DNA of 64,000 nucleotides. Origin: Xiphydria camelus. Lineage: Eukaryota; Arthropoda; Insecta; Hymenoptera; Xiphydriidae. The stretch spans positions 20,694,684-20,758,683 of the forward strand of contig OY783198.1 of NCBI GenBank assembly GCA_963678675.1. The letters are read 5' to 3'. This document shows positions 53,301 to 64,000 of the stretch, one piece after another (position 1 is the first letter of the stretch; the number at the start of each line of letters is the position of its first letter). The position numbers were made by a program, and so were the translations under genes. The notes below the pieces were generated by a model. The model did not search any database. It was not told the origin of the DNA and worked only from the letters and a program-made list of their open reading frames with translations.

Positions 53301-55948
53301 TTACAGAAAATGCGATTTTTCGCAAAAATCGAAATCTCTGGAATCGAATTCTCGACCATCCTATCTTATGTATTTTTTCGCGCTGATTACGAAAATGATA
53401 TATTTATTGAGGAAATCTCAACGGAACACCGAGATATCGATGATTTCTTGCGGAAAAAAAAATTTCTTTATACACAAAATCAGCGTTATTTCATATTTCC
53501 TTTGAGATCTCGACCAAATAACCGTGCTTTTCGGAATCAGCGTAAAAAAATACATCGGATAGGGTGGTCGAGATTCCAATTCCGAAGATTTTCATTTTTC
53601 GAAAAAATTGACAATTTCTGTAAGGTCGGGACCTTACAGAAAATGCGATTTTTCGCAAAAATCGAAATCTCTGGAATCGAATTCTCGACCATCCTATCTT
53701 ATGTATTTTTTTACGCTGACTACGAAAATGATATATTTATTGAGGAAATCTCAACGGAACACCGAGATATCGATGATTTCTTGCGGAAAAAAATATTTCT
53801 TTATACACAAAATCTGCGTTATTTCATATTTCCTTTGAGATCTCGACCAAATAACCGTGCTTTTCGGAATCAGCGTAAAAAAATACATCGGATAGGGTGG
53901 TCGAGATTCCAATTCCGAAGATTTTCATTTTTCGAAAAAATTGACAATTTCTGTAAGGTCGGGACCTTACAGAAAATGCGATTTTTCGCAAAAATCGAAA
54001 TCTCTGGAATCGAATTCTCGACCATCCTATCTTATGTATTTTTTCGCGCTGATTACGAAAATGATATATTTATTGAGGAAATCTCAACGGAACACCGAGA
54101 TATCGATGATTTCTTGCGGAAAAAAAAATTTCTTTATACACAAAATCAGCGTTATTTCATATTTCCTTTGAGATCTCGACCAAATAACCGTGCTTTTCGG
54201 AATCAGCGTAAAAAAATACATCGGATAGGGTGGTCGAGATTCCAATTCCGAAGATTTTCATTTTTCGAAAAAATTGACAATTTCTGTAAGGTCGGGACCT
54301 TACAGAAAATGCGATTTTTCGCAAAAATCGAAATCTCTGGAATCGAATTCTCGACCATCCTATCTTATGTATTTTTTCGCGCTGATTACGAAAATGATAT
54401 ATTTATTGAGGAAATCTCAACGGAACACCGAGATATCGATGATTTCTTGCGGAAAAAAAAATTTCTTTATACACAAAATCAGCGTTATTTCATATTTCCT
54501 TTGAGATCTCGACCAAATAACCGTGCTTTTCGGAATCAGCGTAAAAAAATACATCGGATAGGGTGGTCGAGATTCCAATTCCGAAGATTTTCATTTTTCG
54601 AAAAAATTGACAATTTCTGTAAGGTCGGGACCTTACAGAAAATGCGATTTTTCGCAAAAATCGAAATCTCTGGAATCGAATTCTCGACCATCCTATCTTA
54701 TGTATTTTTTCGCGCTGATTACGAAAATGATATATTTATTGAGGAAATCTCAACGGAACACCGAGATATCGATGATTTCTTGCGGAAAAAAAAATTTCTT
54801 TATACACAAAATCAGCGTTATTTCATATTTCCTTTGAGATCTCGACCAAATAACCGTGCTTTTCGGAATCAGCGTAAAAAAATACATCGGATAGGGTGGT
54901 CGAGATTCCAATTCCGAAGATTTTCATTTTTCGAAAAAATTGACAATTTCTGTAAGGTCGGGACCTTACAGAAAATGCGATTTTTCGCAAAAATCGAAAT
55001 CTCTGGAATCGAATTCTCGACCATCCTATCTTATGTATTTTTTTACGCTGACTACGAAAATGATATATTTATTGAGGAAATCTCAACGGAACACCGAGAT
55101 ATCGATGATTTCTTGCGGAAAAAAATATTTCTTTATACACAAAATCTGCGTTATTTCATATTTCCTTTGAGATCTCGACCAAATAACCGTGCTTTTCGGA
55201 ATCAGCGTAAAAAAATACATCGGATAGGGTGGTCGAGATTCCAATTCCGAAGATTTTCATTTTTCGAAAAAATTGACAATTTCTGTAAGGTCGGGACCTT
55301 ACAGAAAATGCGATTTTTCGCAAAAATCGAAATCTCTGGAATCGAATTCTCGACCATCCTATCTTATGTATTTTTTCGCGCTGATTACGAAAATGATATA
55401 TTTATTGAGGAAATCTCAACGGAACACCGAGATATCGATGATTTCTTGCGGAAAAAAAAATTTCTTTATACACAAAATCAGCGTTATTTCATATTTCCTT
55501 TGAGATCTCGACCAAATAACCGTGCTTTTCGGAATCAGCGTAAAAAAATACATCGGATAGGGTGGTCGAGATTCCAATTCCGAAGATTTTCATTTTTCGA
55601 AAAAATTGACAATTTCTGTAAGGTCGGGACCTTACAGAAAATGCGATTTTTCGCAAAAATCGAAATCTCTGGAATCGAATTCTCGACCATCCTATCTTAT
55701 GTATTTTTTTACGCTGACTACGAAAATGATATATTTATTGAGGAAATCTCAACGGAACACCGAGATATCGATGATTTCTTGCGGAAAAAAATATTTCTTT
55801 ATACACAAAATCTGCGTTATTTCATATTTCCTTTGAGATCTCGACCAAATAACCGTGCTTTTCGGAATCAGCGTAAAAAAATACATCGGATAGGGTGGTC
55901 GAGATTCCAATTCCGAAGATTTTCATTTTTCGAAAAAATTGACAATTT

Positions 55949-55970
55949 CTGTAAGGTCCCGACCTTACAG
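55949..55970. repeat. R-type core: centre GG replaced by CC
   Basis: The centre at 55959-55960 is CC; super-repeat counterpart of 33753-33754. Confidence 0.95.
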
Positions 55971-57537
55971 AAAATGCGATTTTTCGCAAAAATCGAAATC
56001 TCTGGAATCGAATTCTCGACCATCCTATCTTATGTATTTTTTCGCGCTGATTACGAAAATGATATATTTATTGAGGAAATCTCAACGGAACACCGAGATA
56101 TCGATGATTTCTTGCGGAAAAAAAAATTTCTTTATACACAAAATCAGCGTTATTTCATATTTCCTTTGAGATCTCGACCAAATAACCGTGCTTTTCGGAA
56201 TCAGCGTAAAAAAATACATCGGATAGGGTGGTCGAGATTCCAATTCCGAAGATTTTCATTTTTCGAAAAAATTGACAATTTCTGTAAGGTCGGGACCTTA
56301 CAGAAAATGCGATTTTTCGCAAAAATCGAAATCTCTGGAATCGAATTCTCGACCATCCTATCTTATGTATTTTTTCGCGCTGATTACGAAAATGATATAT
56401 TTATTGAGGAAATCTCAACGGAACACCGAGATATCGATGATTTCTTGCGGAAAAAAAAATTTCTTTATACACAAAATCAGCGTTATTTCATATTTCCTTT
56501 GAGATCTCGACCAAATAACCGTGCTTTTCGGAATCAGCGTAAAAAAATACATCGGATAGGGTGGTCGAGATTCCAATTCCGAAGATTTTCATTTTTCGAA
56601 AAAATTGACAATTTCTGTAAGGTCGGGACCTTACAGAAAATGCGATTTTTCGCAAAAATCGAAATCTCTGGAATCGAATTCTCGACCATCCTATCTTATG
56701 TATTTTTTCGCGCTGATTACGAAAATGATATATTTATTGAGGAAATCTCAACGGAACACCGAGATATCGATGATTTCTTGCGGAAAAAAAAATTTCTTTA
56801 TACACAAAATCAGCGTTATTTCATATTTCCTTTGAGATCTCGACCAAATAACCGTGCTTTTCGGAATCAGCGTAAAAAAATACATCGGATAGGGTGGTCG
56901 AGATTCCAATTCCGAAGATTTTCATTTTTCGAAAAAATTGACAATTTCTGTAAGGTCGGGACCTTACAGAAAATGCGATTTTTCGCAAAAATCGAAATCT
57001 CTGGAATCGAATTCTCGACCATCCTATCTTATGTATTTTTTTACGCTGACTACGAAAATGATATATTTATTGAGGAAATCTCAACGGAACACCGAGATAT
57101 CGATGATTTCTTGCGGAAAAAAATATTTCTTTATACACAAAATCTGCGTTATTTCATATTTCCTTTGAGATCTCGACCAAATAACCGTGCTTTTCGGAAT
57201 CAGCGTAAAAAAATACATCGGATAGGGTGGTCGAGATTCCAATTCCGAAGATTTTCATTTTTCGAAAAAATTGACAATTTCTGTAAGGTCGGGACCTTAC
57301 AGAAAATGCGATTTTTCGCAAAAATCGAAATCTCTGGAATCGAATTCTCGACCATCCTATCTTATGTATTTTTTCGCGCTGATTACGAAAATGATATATT
57401 TATTGAGGAAATCTCAACGGAACACCGAGATATCGATGATTTCTTGCGGAAAAAAAAATTTCTTTATACACAAAATCAGCGTTATTTCATATTTCCTTTG
57501 AGATTTCGACCAAATAACCGTGCTTTTCGGAATCAGC

Positions 57538-57539
57538 TA
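57538..57539. other. GT-to-TA dinucleotide change, second occurrence
   Basis: CAGCTAAAAA as at 35332, in the same unit context (F-marked A unit). Confidence 0.9.
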
Positions 57540-57936
57540 AAAAAAATACATCGGATAGGGTGGTCGAGATTCCAATTCCGAAGATTTTCATTTTTCGAAA
57601 AAATTGACAATTTCTGTAAGGTCGGGACCTTACAGAAAATGCGATTTTTCGCAAAAATCGAAATCTCTGGAATCGAATTCTCGACCATCCTATCTTATGT
57701 ATTTTTTCGCGCTGATTACGAAAATGATATATTTATTGAGGAAATCTCAACGGAACACCGAGATATCGATGATTTCTTGCGGAAAAAAAAATTTCTTTAT
57801 ACACAAAATCAGCGTTATTTCATATTTCCTTTGAGATCTCGACCAAATAACCGTGCTTTTCGGAATCAGCGTAAAAAAATACATCGGATAGGGTGGTCGA
57901 GATTCCAATTCCGAAGATTTTCATTTTTCGAAAAAA

Positions 57937-60900
57937 TTGACAATTTCTGTAAGGTCGGGACCTTACAGAAAATGCGATTTTTCGCAAAAATCGAAATCTC
58001 TGGAATCGAATTCTCGACCATCCTATCTTATGTATTTTTTTACGCTGACTACGAAAATGATATATTTATTGAGGAAATCTCAACGGAACACCGAGATATC
58101 GATGATTTCTTGCGGAAAAAAATATTTCTTTATACACAAAATCTGCGTTATTTCATATTTCCTTTGAGATCTCGACCAAATAACCGTGCTTTTCGGAATC
58201 AGCGTAAAAAAATACATCGGATAGGGTGGTCGAGATTCCAATTCCGAAGATTTTCATTTTTCGAAAAAATTGACAATTTCTGTAAGGTCGGGACCTTACA
58301 GAAAATGCGATTTTTCGCAAAAATCGAAATCTCTGGAATCGAATTCTCGACCATCCTATCTTATGTATTTTTTCGCGCTGATTACGAAAATGATATATTT
58401 ATTGAGGAAATCTCAACGGAACACCGAGATATCGATGATTTCTTGCGGAAAAAAAAATTTCTTTATACACAAAATCAGCGTTATTTCATATTTCCTTTGA
58501 GATCTCGACCAAATAACCGTGCTTTTCGGAATCAGCGTAAAAAAATACATCGGATAGGGTGGTCGAGATTCCAATTCCGAAGATTTTCATTTTTCGAAAA
58601 AATTGACAATTTCTGTAAGGTCGGGACCTTACAGAAAATGCGATTTTTCGCAAAAATCGAAATCTCTGGAATCGAATTCTCGACCATCCTATCTTATGTA
58701 TTTTTTCGCGCTGATTACGAAAATGATATATTTATTGAGGAAATCTCAACGGAACACCGAGATATCGATGATTTCTTGCGGAAAAAAAAATTTCTTTATA
58801 CACAAAATCAGCGTTATTTCATATTTCCTTTGAGATCTCGACCAAATAACCGTGCTTTTCGGAATCAGCGTAAAAAAATACATCGGATAGGGTGGTCGAG
58901 ATTCCAATTCCGAAGATTTTCATTTTTCGAAAAAATTGACAATTTCTGTAAGGTCGGGACCTTACAGAAAATGCGATTTTTCGCAAAAATCGAAATCTCT
59001 GGAATCGAATTCTCGACCATCCTATCTTATGTATTTTTTCGCGCTGATTACGAAAATGATATATTTATTGAGGAAATCTCAACGGAACACCGAGATATCG
59101 ATGATTTCTTGCGGAAAAAAAAATTTCTTTATACACAAAATCAGCGTTATTTCATATTTCCTTTGAGATCTCGACCAAATAACCGTGCTTTTCGGAATCA
59201 GCGTAAAAAAATACATCGGATAGGGTGGTCGAGATTCCAATTCCGAAGATTTTCATTTTTCGAAAAAATTGACAATTTCTGTAAGGTCGGGACCTTACAG
59301 AAAATGCGATTTTTCGCAAAAATCGAAATCTCTGGAATCGAATTCTCGACCATCCTATCTTATGTATTTTTTTACGCTGACTACGAAAATGATATATTTA
59401 TTGAGGAAATCTCAACGGAACACCGAGATATCGATGATTTCTTGCGGAAAAAAATATTTCTTTATACACAAAATCTGCGTTATTTCATATTTCCTTTGAG
59501 ATCTCGACCAAATAACCGTGCTTTTCGGAATCAGCGTAAAAAAATACATCGGATAGGGTGGTCGAGATTCCAATTCCGAAGATTTTCATTTTTCGAAAAA
59601 ATTGACAATTTCTGTAAGGTCGGGACCTTACAGAAAATGCGATTTTTCGCAAAAATCGAAATCTCTGGAATCGAATTCTCGACCATCCTATCTTATGTAT
59701 TTTTTCGCGCTGATTACGAAAATGATATATTTATTGAGGAAATCTCAACGGAACACCGAGATATCGATGATTTCTTGCGGAAAAAAAAATTTCTTTATAC
59801 ACAAAATCAGCGTTATTTCATATTTCCTTTGAGATCTCGACCAAATAACCGTGCTTTTCGGAATCAGCGTAAAAAAATACATCGGATAGGGTGGTCGAGA
59901 TTCCAATTCCGAAGATTTTCATTTTTCGAAAAAATTGACAATTTCTGTAAGGTCGGGACCTTACAGAAAATGCGATTTTTCGCAAAAATCGAAATCTCTG
60001 GAATCGAATTCTCGACCATCCTATCTTATGTATTTTTTTACGCTGACTACGAAAATGATATATTTATTGAGGAAATCTCAACGGAACACCGAGATATCGA
60101 TGATTTCTTGCGGAAAAAAATATTTCTTTATACACAAAATCTGCGTTATTTCATATTTCCTTTGAGATCTCGACCAAATAACCGTGCTTTTCGGAATCAG
60201 CGTAAAAAAATACATCGGATAGGGTGGTCGAGATTCCAATTCCGAAGATTTTCATTTTTCAAAAAAATTGACAATTTCTGTAAGGTCCCGACCTTACAGA
60301 AAATGCGATTTTTCGCAAAAATCGAAATCTCTGGAATCGAATTCTCGACCATCCTATCTTATGTATTTTTTCGCGCTGATTACGAAAATGATATATTTAT
60401 TGAGGAAATCTCAACGGAACACCGAGATATCGATGATTTCTTGCGGAAAAAAAAATTTCTTTATACACAAAATCAGCGTTATTTCATATTTCCTTTGAGA
60501 TCTCGACCAAATAACCGTGCTTTTCGGAATCAGCGTAAAAAAATACATCGGATAGGGTGGTCGAGATTCCAATTCCGAAGATTTTCATTTTTCGAAAAAA
60601 TTGACAATTTCTGTAAGGTCGGGACCTTACAGAAAATGCGATTTTTCGCAAAAATCGAAATCTCTGGAATCGAATTCTCGACCATCCTATCTTATGTATT
60701 TTTTCGCGCTGATTACGAAAATGATATATTTATTGAGGAAATCTCAACGGAACACCGAGATATCGATGATTTCTTGCGGAAAAAAAAATTTCTTTATACA
60801 CAAAATCAGCGTTATTTCATATTTCCTTTGAGATCTCGACCAAATAACCGTGCTTTTCGGAATCAGCGTAAAAAAATACATCGGATAGGGTGGTCGAGAT
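57937..60900 (+). repeat. Local 13-unit-lag (4,329-bp) duplication
   Basis: The unit order T A A A T A T R A from 57937 copies the order from 53608. The two CC cores are exactly 4,329 bp apart (55959 and 60288). The later copy has its own G-to-A change at 60261. The boundaries are approximate because many A units are alike. Confidence 0.75.
60278..60299. repeat. R-type core: centre GG replaced by CC
   Basis: The centre at 60288-60289 is CC. The unit also has the unique G-to-A change at 60261, which turns TTTTTCGAAAAA into TTTTTCAAAAAA. Confidence 0.95.
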
Positions 60901-61526
60901 TCCAATTCCGAAGATTTTCATTTTTCGAAAAAATTGACAATTTCTGTAAGGTCGGGACCTTACAGAAAATGCGATTTTTCGCAAAAATCGAAATCTCTGG
61001 AATCGAATTCTCGACCATCCTATCTTATGTATTTTTTTACGCTGACTACGAAAATGATATATTTATTGAGGAAATCTCAACGGAACACCGAGATATCGAT
61101 GATTTCTTGCGGAAAAAAATATTTCTTTATACACAAAATCTGCGTTATTTCATATTTCCTTTGAGATCTCGACCAAATAACCGTGCTTTTCGGAATCAGC
61201 GTAAAAAAATACATCGGATAGGGTGGTCGAGATTCCAATTCCGAAGATTTTCATTTTTCGAAAAAATTGACAATTTCTGTAAGGTCGGGACCTTACAGAA
61301 AATGCGATTTTTCGCAAAAATCGAAATCTCTGGAATCGAATTCTCGACCATCCTATCTTATGTATTTTTTCGCGCTGATTACGAAAATGATATATTTATT
61401 GAGGAAATCTCAACGGAACACCGAGATATCGATGATTTCTTGCGGAGAAAAAAATTTCTTTATACACAAAATCAGCGTTATTTCATATTTCCTTTGAGAT
61501 CTCGACCAAATAACCGTGCTTTTCGG

Positions 61527-61692
61527 AATCAGCGTAAAAAAATACATAAGATAGGGTGATCCAGAATTCGATTCCAGAGATTTCGATTTTTGCGAAAAAT
61601 CTAAGGGGTATGCCTTAGATTTTTTGCAAAAATCGAAATGTCTGGAATCGAATTCTCGACCATCCTATCTTATGTATTTTTTCGCGCTGATT
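61527..61692. repeat. J palindrome 15 (J-W)
   Basis: Standard J palindrome with the J-W marks (GATATG, eight-base A run, F) otherwise seen only at 5547 and 7190. Preceded by E. Confidence 0.95.
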
Positions 61693-62536
61693 ACGAAAAT
61701 GATATATTTATTGAGGAAATCTCAACGGAACACCGAGATATGGATGATTTCTTGCGGAAAAAAAATTTCTTTATACACAAAATCAGCGTTATTTCATATT
61801 TCCTTTGAGATTTCGACCAAATAACCGTGCTTTTCGGAATCAGCGTAAAAAAATACATCGGATAGGGTGGTCGAGATTCCAATTCCGAAGATTTTCATTT
61901 TTCGAAAAAATTGACAATTTCTGTAAGGTCGGGACCTTACAGAAAATGCGATTTTTCGCAAAAATCGAAATCTCTGGAATCGAATTCTCGACCATCCTAT
62001 CTTATGTATTTTTTCGCGCTGATTACGAAAATGATATATTTATTGAGGAAATCTCAACGGAACACCGAGATATCGATGATTTCTTGCGGAAAAAAAAATT
62101 TCTTTATACACAAAATCAGCGTTATTTCATATTTCCTTTGAGATCTCGACCAAATAACCGTGCTTTTCGGAATCAGCGTAAAAAAATACATCGGATAGGG
62201 TGGTCGAGATTCCAATTCCGAAGATTTTCATTTTTCGAAAAAATTGACAATTTCTGTAAGGTCGGGACCTTACAGAAAATGCGATTTTTCGCAAAAATCG
62301 AAATCTCTGGAATCGAATTCTCGACCATCATATCTTATGTATTTTTTCGCGCTGATTACGAAAATGATATATTTATTGAGGAAATCTCAACGGAACACCG
62401 AGATATCGATGATTTCTGGCGGAAAAAAAAATTTCTTTATACACAAAATCAGCGTTATTTCATATTTCCTTTGAGATCTCGACCAAATAACCGTGCTTTT
62501 CGGAATCAGCGTAAAAAAATACATAAGATAGGGTGA
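61560..62536 (+). repeat. Block 15, 3 units: J-W, A, K/G recombinant
   Basis: 977 bp, equal to 2 x 333 + 311. The last unit combines marks of two types, described at 62244. Confidence 0.9.
62244..62536 (+). repeat. K/G recombinant monomer
   Basis: This unit has the K mark ATCATATC (62328-62335) but then the G mark TTCTGGCGG (62414-62422) with the nine-base A run. In the 10-mer blocks these marks sit in adjacent K and G units, so this unit looks like the product of exchange between them within about 80 bp. Confidence 0.8.
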
Positions 62537-62669
62537 TCCAGAATTCGATTCCAGAGATTTCGATTTTTGCGAAAAATCTAAGGGGTATGCCTTAGATTTT
62601 TTGCAAAAATCGAAATGTCTGGAATCGAATTCTCGACCATCCTATCTTATGTATTTTTTCGCGCTGATT
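62504..62669. repeat. J palindrome 16 (J-Q)
   Basis: Standard J palindrome. The segment after it has a unique G-to-A change (AAAATAATAT at about 62678), and the unit after it lacks the F mark, unlike after other J-Q units. Confidence 0.95.
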
Positions 62670-63847
62670 ACGAAAATAATATATTTATTGAGGAAATCTC
62701 AACGGAACACCGAGATATCGATGATTTCTTGCGGAAAAAAATATTTCTTTATACACAAAATCAGCGTTATTTCATATTTCCTTTGAGATCTCGACCAAAT
62801 AACCGTGCTTTTCGGAATCAGCGTAAAAAAATACATCGGATAGGGTGGTCGAGATTCCAATTCCGAAGATTTTCATTTTTCGAAAAAATTGACAATTTCT
62901 GTAAGGTCGGGACCTTACAGAAAATGCGATTTTTCGCAAAAATCGAAATCTCTGGAATCGAATTCTCGACCATCCTATCTTATGTATTTTTTCGCGCTGA
63001 TTACGAAAATGATATATTTATTGAGGAAATCTCAACGGAACACCGAGATATCGATGATTTCTTGCGGAAAAAAAAATTTCTTTATACACAAAATCAGCGT
63101 TATTTCATATTTCCTTTGAGATCTCGACCAAATAACCGTGCTTTTCGGAATCAGCGTAAAAAAATACATCGGATAGGGTGGTCGAGATTCCAATTCCGAA
63201 GATTTTCATTTTTCGAAAAAATTGACAATTTCTGTAAGGTCGGGACCTTACAGAAAATGCGATTTTTCGCAAAAATCGAAATCTCTGGAATCGAATTCTC
63301 GACCATCCTATCTTATGTATTTTTTCGCGCTGATTACGAAAATGATATATTTATTGAGGAAATCTCAACGGAACACCGAGATATCGATGATTTCTTGCGG
63401 AAAAAAATATTTCTTTATACACAAAATCAGCGTTATTTCATATTTCCTTTGAGATCTCGACCAAATAACCGTGCTTTTCGGAATCAGCGTAAAAAAATAC
63501 ATCGGATAGGGTGGTCGAGATTCCAATTCCGAAGATTTTCATTTTTCGAAAAAATTGACAATTTCTGTAAGGTCGGGACCTTACAGAAAATGCGATTTTT
63601 CGCAAAAATCGAAATCTCTGGAATCGAATTCTCGACCATCATATCTTATGTATTTTTTCGCGCTGATTACGAAAATGATATATTTATTGAGGAAATCTCA
63701 ACGGAACACCGAGATATCGATGATTTCTTGCGGAAAAAAATATTTCTTTATACACAAAATCAGCGTTATTTCATATTTCCTTTGAGATCTCGACCAAATA
63801 ACCGTGCTTTTCGGAATCAGCGTAAAAAAATACATAAGATAGGGTGA
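62537..63847 (+). repeat. Block 16, 4 units: J-Q, A, K-like recombinant, K
   Basis: 1,311 bp, equal to 3 x 333 + 312. The unit at 63222 has the A-type ATCCTATC with the K-type AAAAAATATTTC, a combination otherwise found only in J-Q. It may derive from K or from the J-Q axis-2 segment. Confidence 0.88.
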
Positions 63848-63980
63848 TCCAGAATTCGATTCCAGAGATTTCGATTTTTGCGAAAAATCTAAGGGGTATG
63901 CCTTAGATTTTTTGCAAAAATCGAAATGTCTGGAATCGAATTCTCGACCATCCTATCTTATGTATTTTTTCGCGCTGATT
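63815..63980. repeat. J palindrome 17 (subtype not visible)
   Basis: Complete 166-bp palindrome. The window ends at 64000, before the bases that separate J-L, J-Q and J-W. Confidence 0.93.
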
Positions 63981-64000
63981 ACGAAAATGATATATTTATT
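63848..64000 (+). repeat. Block 17, partial
   Basis: The start of a further J-led block, cut by the end of the window; the array continues beyond it. Confidence 0.9.

Larger units (their letters stand above)
38355..59039 (+). repeat. 22,206-bp super-repeat, copy 2 (diverges after 59039)
   Basis: Repeats the series from 16149 with a lag of 22,206 bp. The one difference I found is 19326 G versus 41532 A. The match stops at 59040, where this copy has an A unit and copy 1 (36834) has a T unit. The copy therefore ends about 1.5 kb short of a full second period. Confidence 0.9.
50259..61559 (+). repeat. Long block, 34 units, copy 2 with altered end
   Basis: 11,301 bp, equal to 33 x 333 + 312. It follows the order of the block at 28053 up to 59039, then continues A T A T R A T E instead of T A K G K. 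The new end resembles units 53608-56500 at a lag of 13 units (4,329 bp) and closes like block 2 (R, A, T, E). Confidence 0.9.
1..64000. repeat. Satellite DNA array, 333-bp monomer, fills the window
   Basis: The same 333-bp unit recurs head to tail from the first to the last base, with the same landmarks in every unit (palindromic core, EcoRI site, CGATTTTT hairpin, nine-base A run). I count 176 cores of the normal type and 17 of the J type. Members differ mostly by a handful of recurrent, linked substitutions; single-base length changes are rare. There is no flanking DNA at either end, so the array extends beyond the window. No stretch of 300 bases lacks the repeat, and no unrelated insertion is visible. 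Base composition is 35% G+C with CpG about twice expectation. The organisation is that of a eukaryotic satellite (centromeric, pericentromeric, or on a sex or B chromosome). The family itself I do not recognise. Confidence 0.99.

Noticed and set aside
1..64000. CRISPR array, because of regular spacing and palindromic repeats
   Set aside because: The sequence between palindromes is itself repeated with no unique spacers, the period is 333 bp, and there are no cas genes.
1..64000. Bacterial or phage repeat-protein gene (giant adhesin type)
   Set aside because: There are no promoters, ribosome-binding sites, signal peptide or anchor, stops recur at each J, and no other genes occur in 64 kb. A eukaryotic satellite is far more likely.
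1..64000. Telomeric repeats, tRNA, rRNA or retroelement sequence
   Set aside because: No TTAGG/TTAGGG-like runs, no cloverleaf or rRNA words, and no protease, polymerase or integrase motifs in any frame read.

Overview
The whole 64,000-base window is one uninterrupted satellite DNA array. It has no unique sequence, no recognisable gene, RNA gene, transposon or CRISPR array, and it starts and ends inside the repeat, so the real array is longer than the window. The monomer is 333 bp, 35% G+C (117 of 333 bases counted), and unusually rich in CpG (22 per monomer, about 2.1 times the number expected from its composition). By pattern it is a eukaryotic satellite of the centromeric, pericentromeric or other heterochromatic kind. 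The CpG excess argues against a genome that heavily methylates and loses CpG; an insect or another lightly methylated animal or protist would fit, but the sequence does not identify the organism.

The array has nested order. (1) Each 333-bp monomer is itself an inverted dimer of two diverged halves of about 166 bp. Axis 1 lies in a 13-bp-arm palindrome with a GG centre (positions 312/313, then every 333 bp); axis 2 lies in an A/T run 166 bp later. (2) I count 176 normal monomers and 17 special 312-bp (three of them 311-bp) units, called J here. In J the axis-1 region is replaced by a near-perfect 166-bp palindrome. (3) J units divide the array into blocks of 5, 6, 11, 10, 10, 10, 6, 10, 31, 10, 10, 6, 10, 34, 3 and 4 units, with partial blocks at both ends. 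(4) The block series 10-10-6-10-31 (16149-38354, 22,206 bp) is repeated directly afterwards with about one visible change, until the second copy diverges near 59,040.

Unit types, defined by linked base differences: A, consensus (92 units). T, 43 units, with TTTTTTTACGCTGAC in the right arm plus two changes near axis 2. E, 7 units, GCGGAG. K, 15 units, ATCATATC plus a T in the axis-2 A run. G, 7 units, TTCTGGCGG. V, 6 units, GAGGTATCG, always right after J-L. R, 4 units, in which the GG at the core centre is CC. Two further units near the right end are recombinants. F marks GAGATTTCG in place of GAGATCTCG. J comes as J-L, J-Q and J-W according to the sequence around its axis 2.

Because 333 and 312 are multiples of three, one forward frame stays open across whole blocks and gives apparent proteins of up to 3,740 residues. 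I read these as artefacts. The biological interest lies in the palindromic architecture, the signs of arm-to-arm copying and core inversion, and the recent large-scale amplification.
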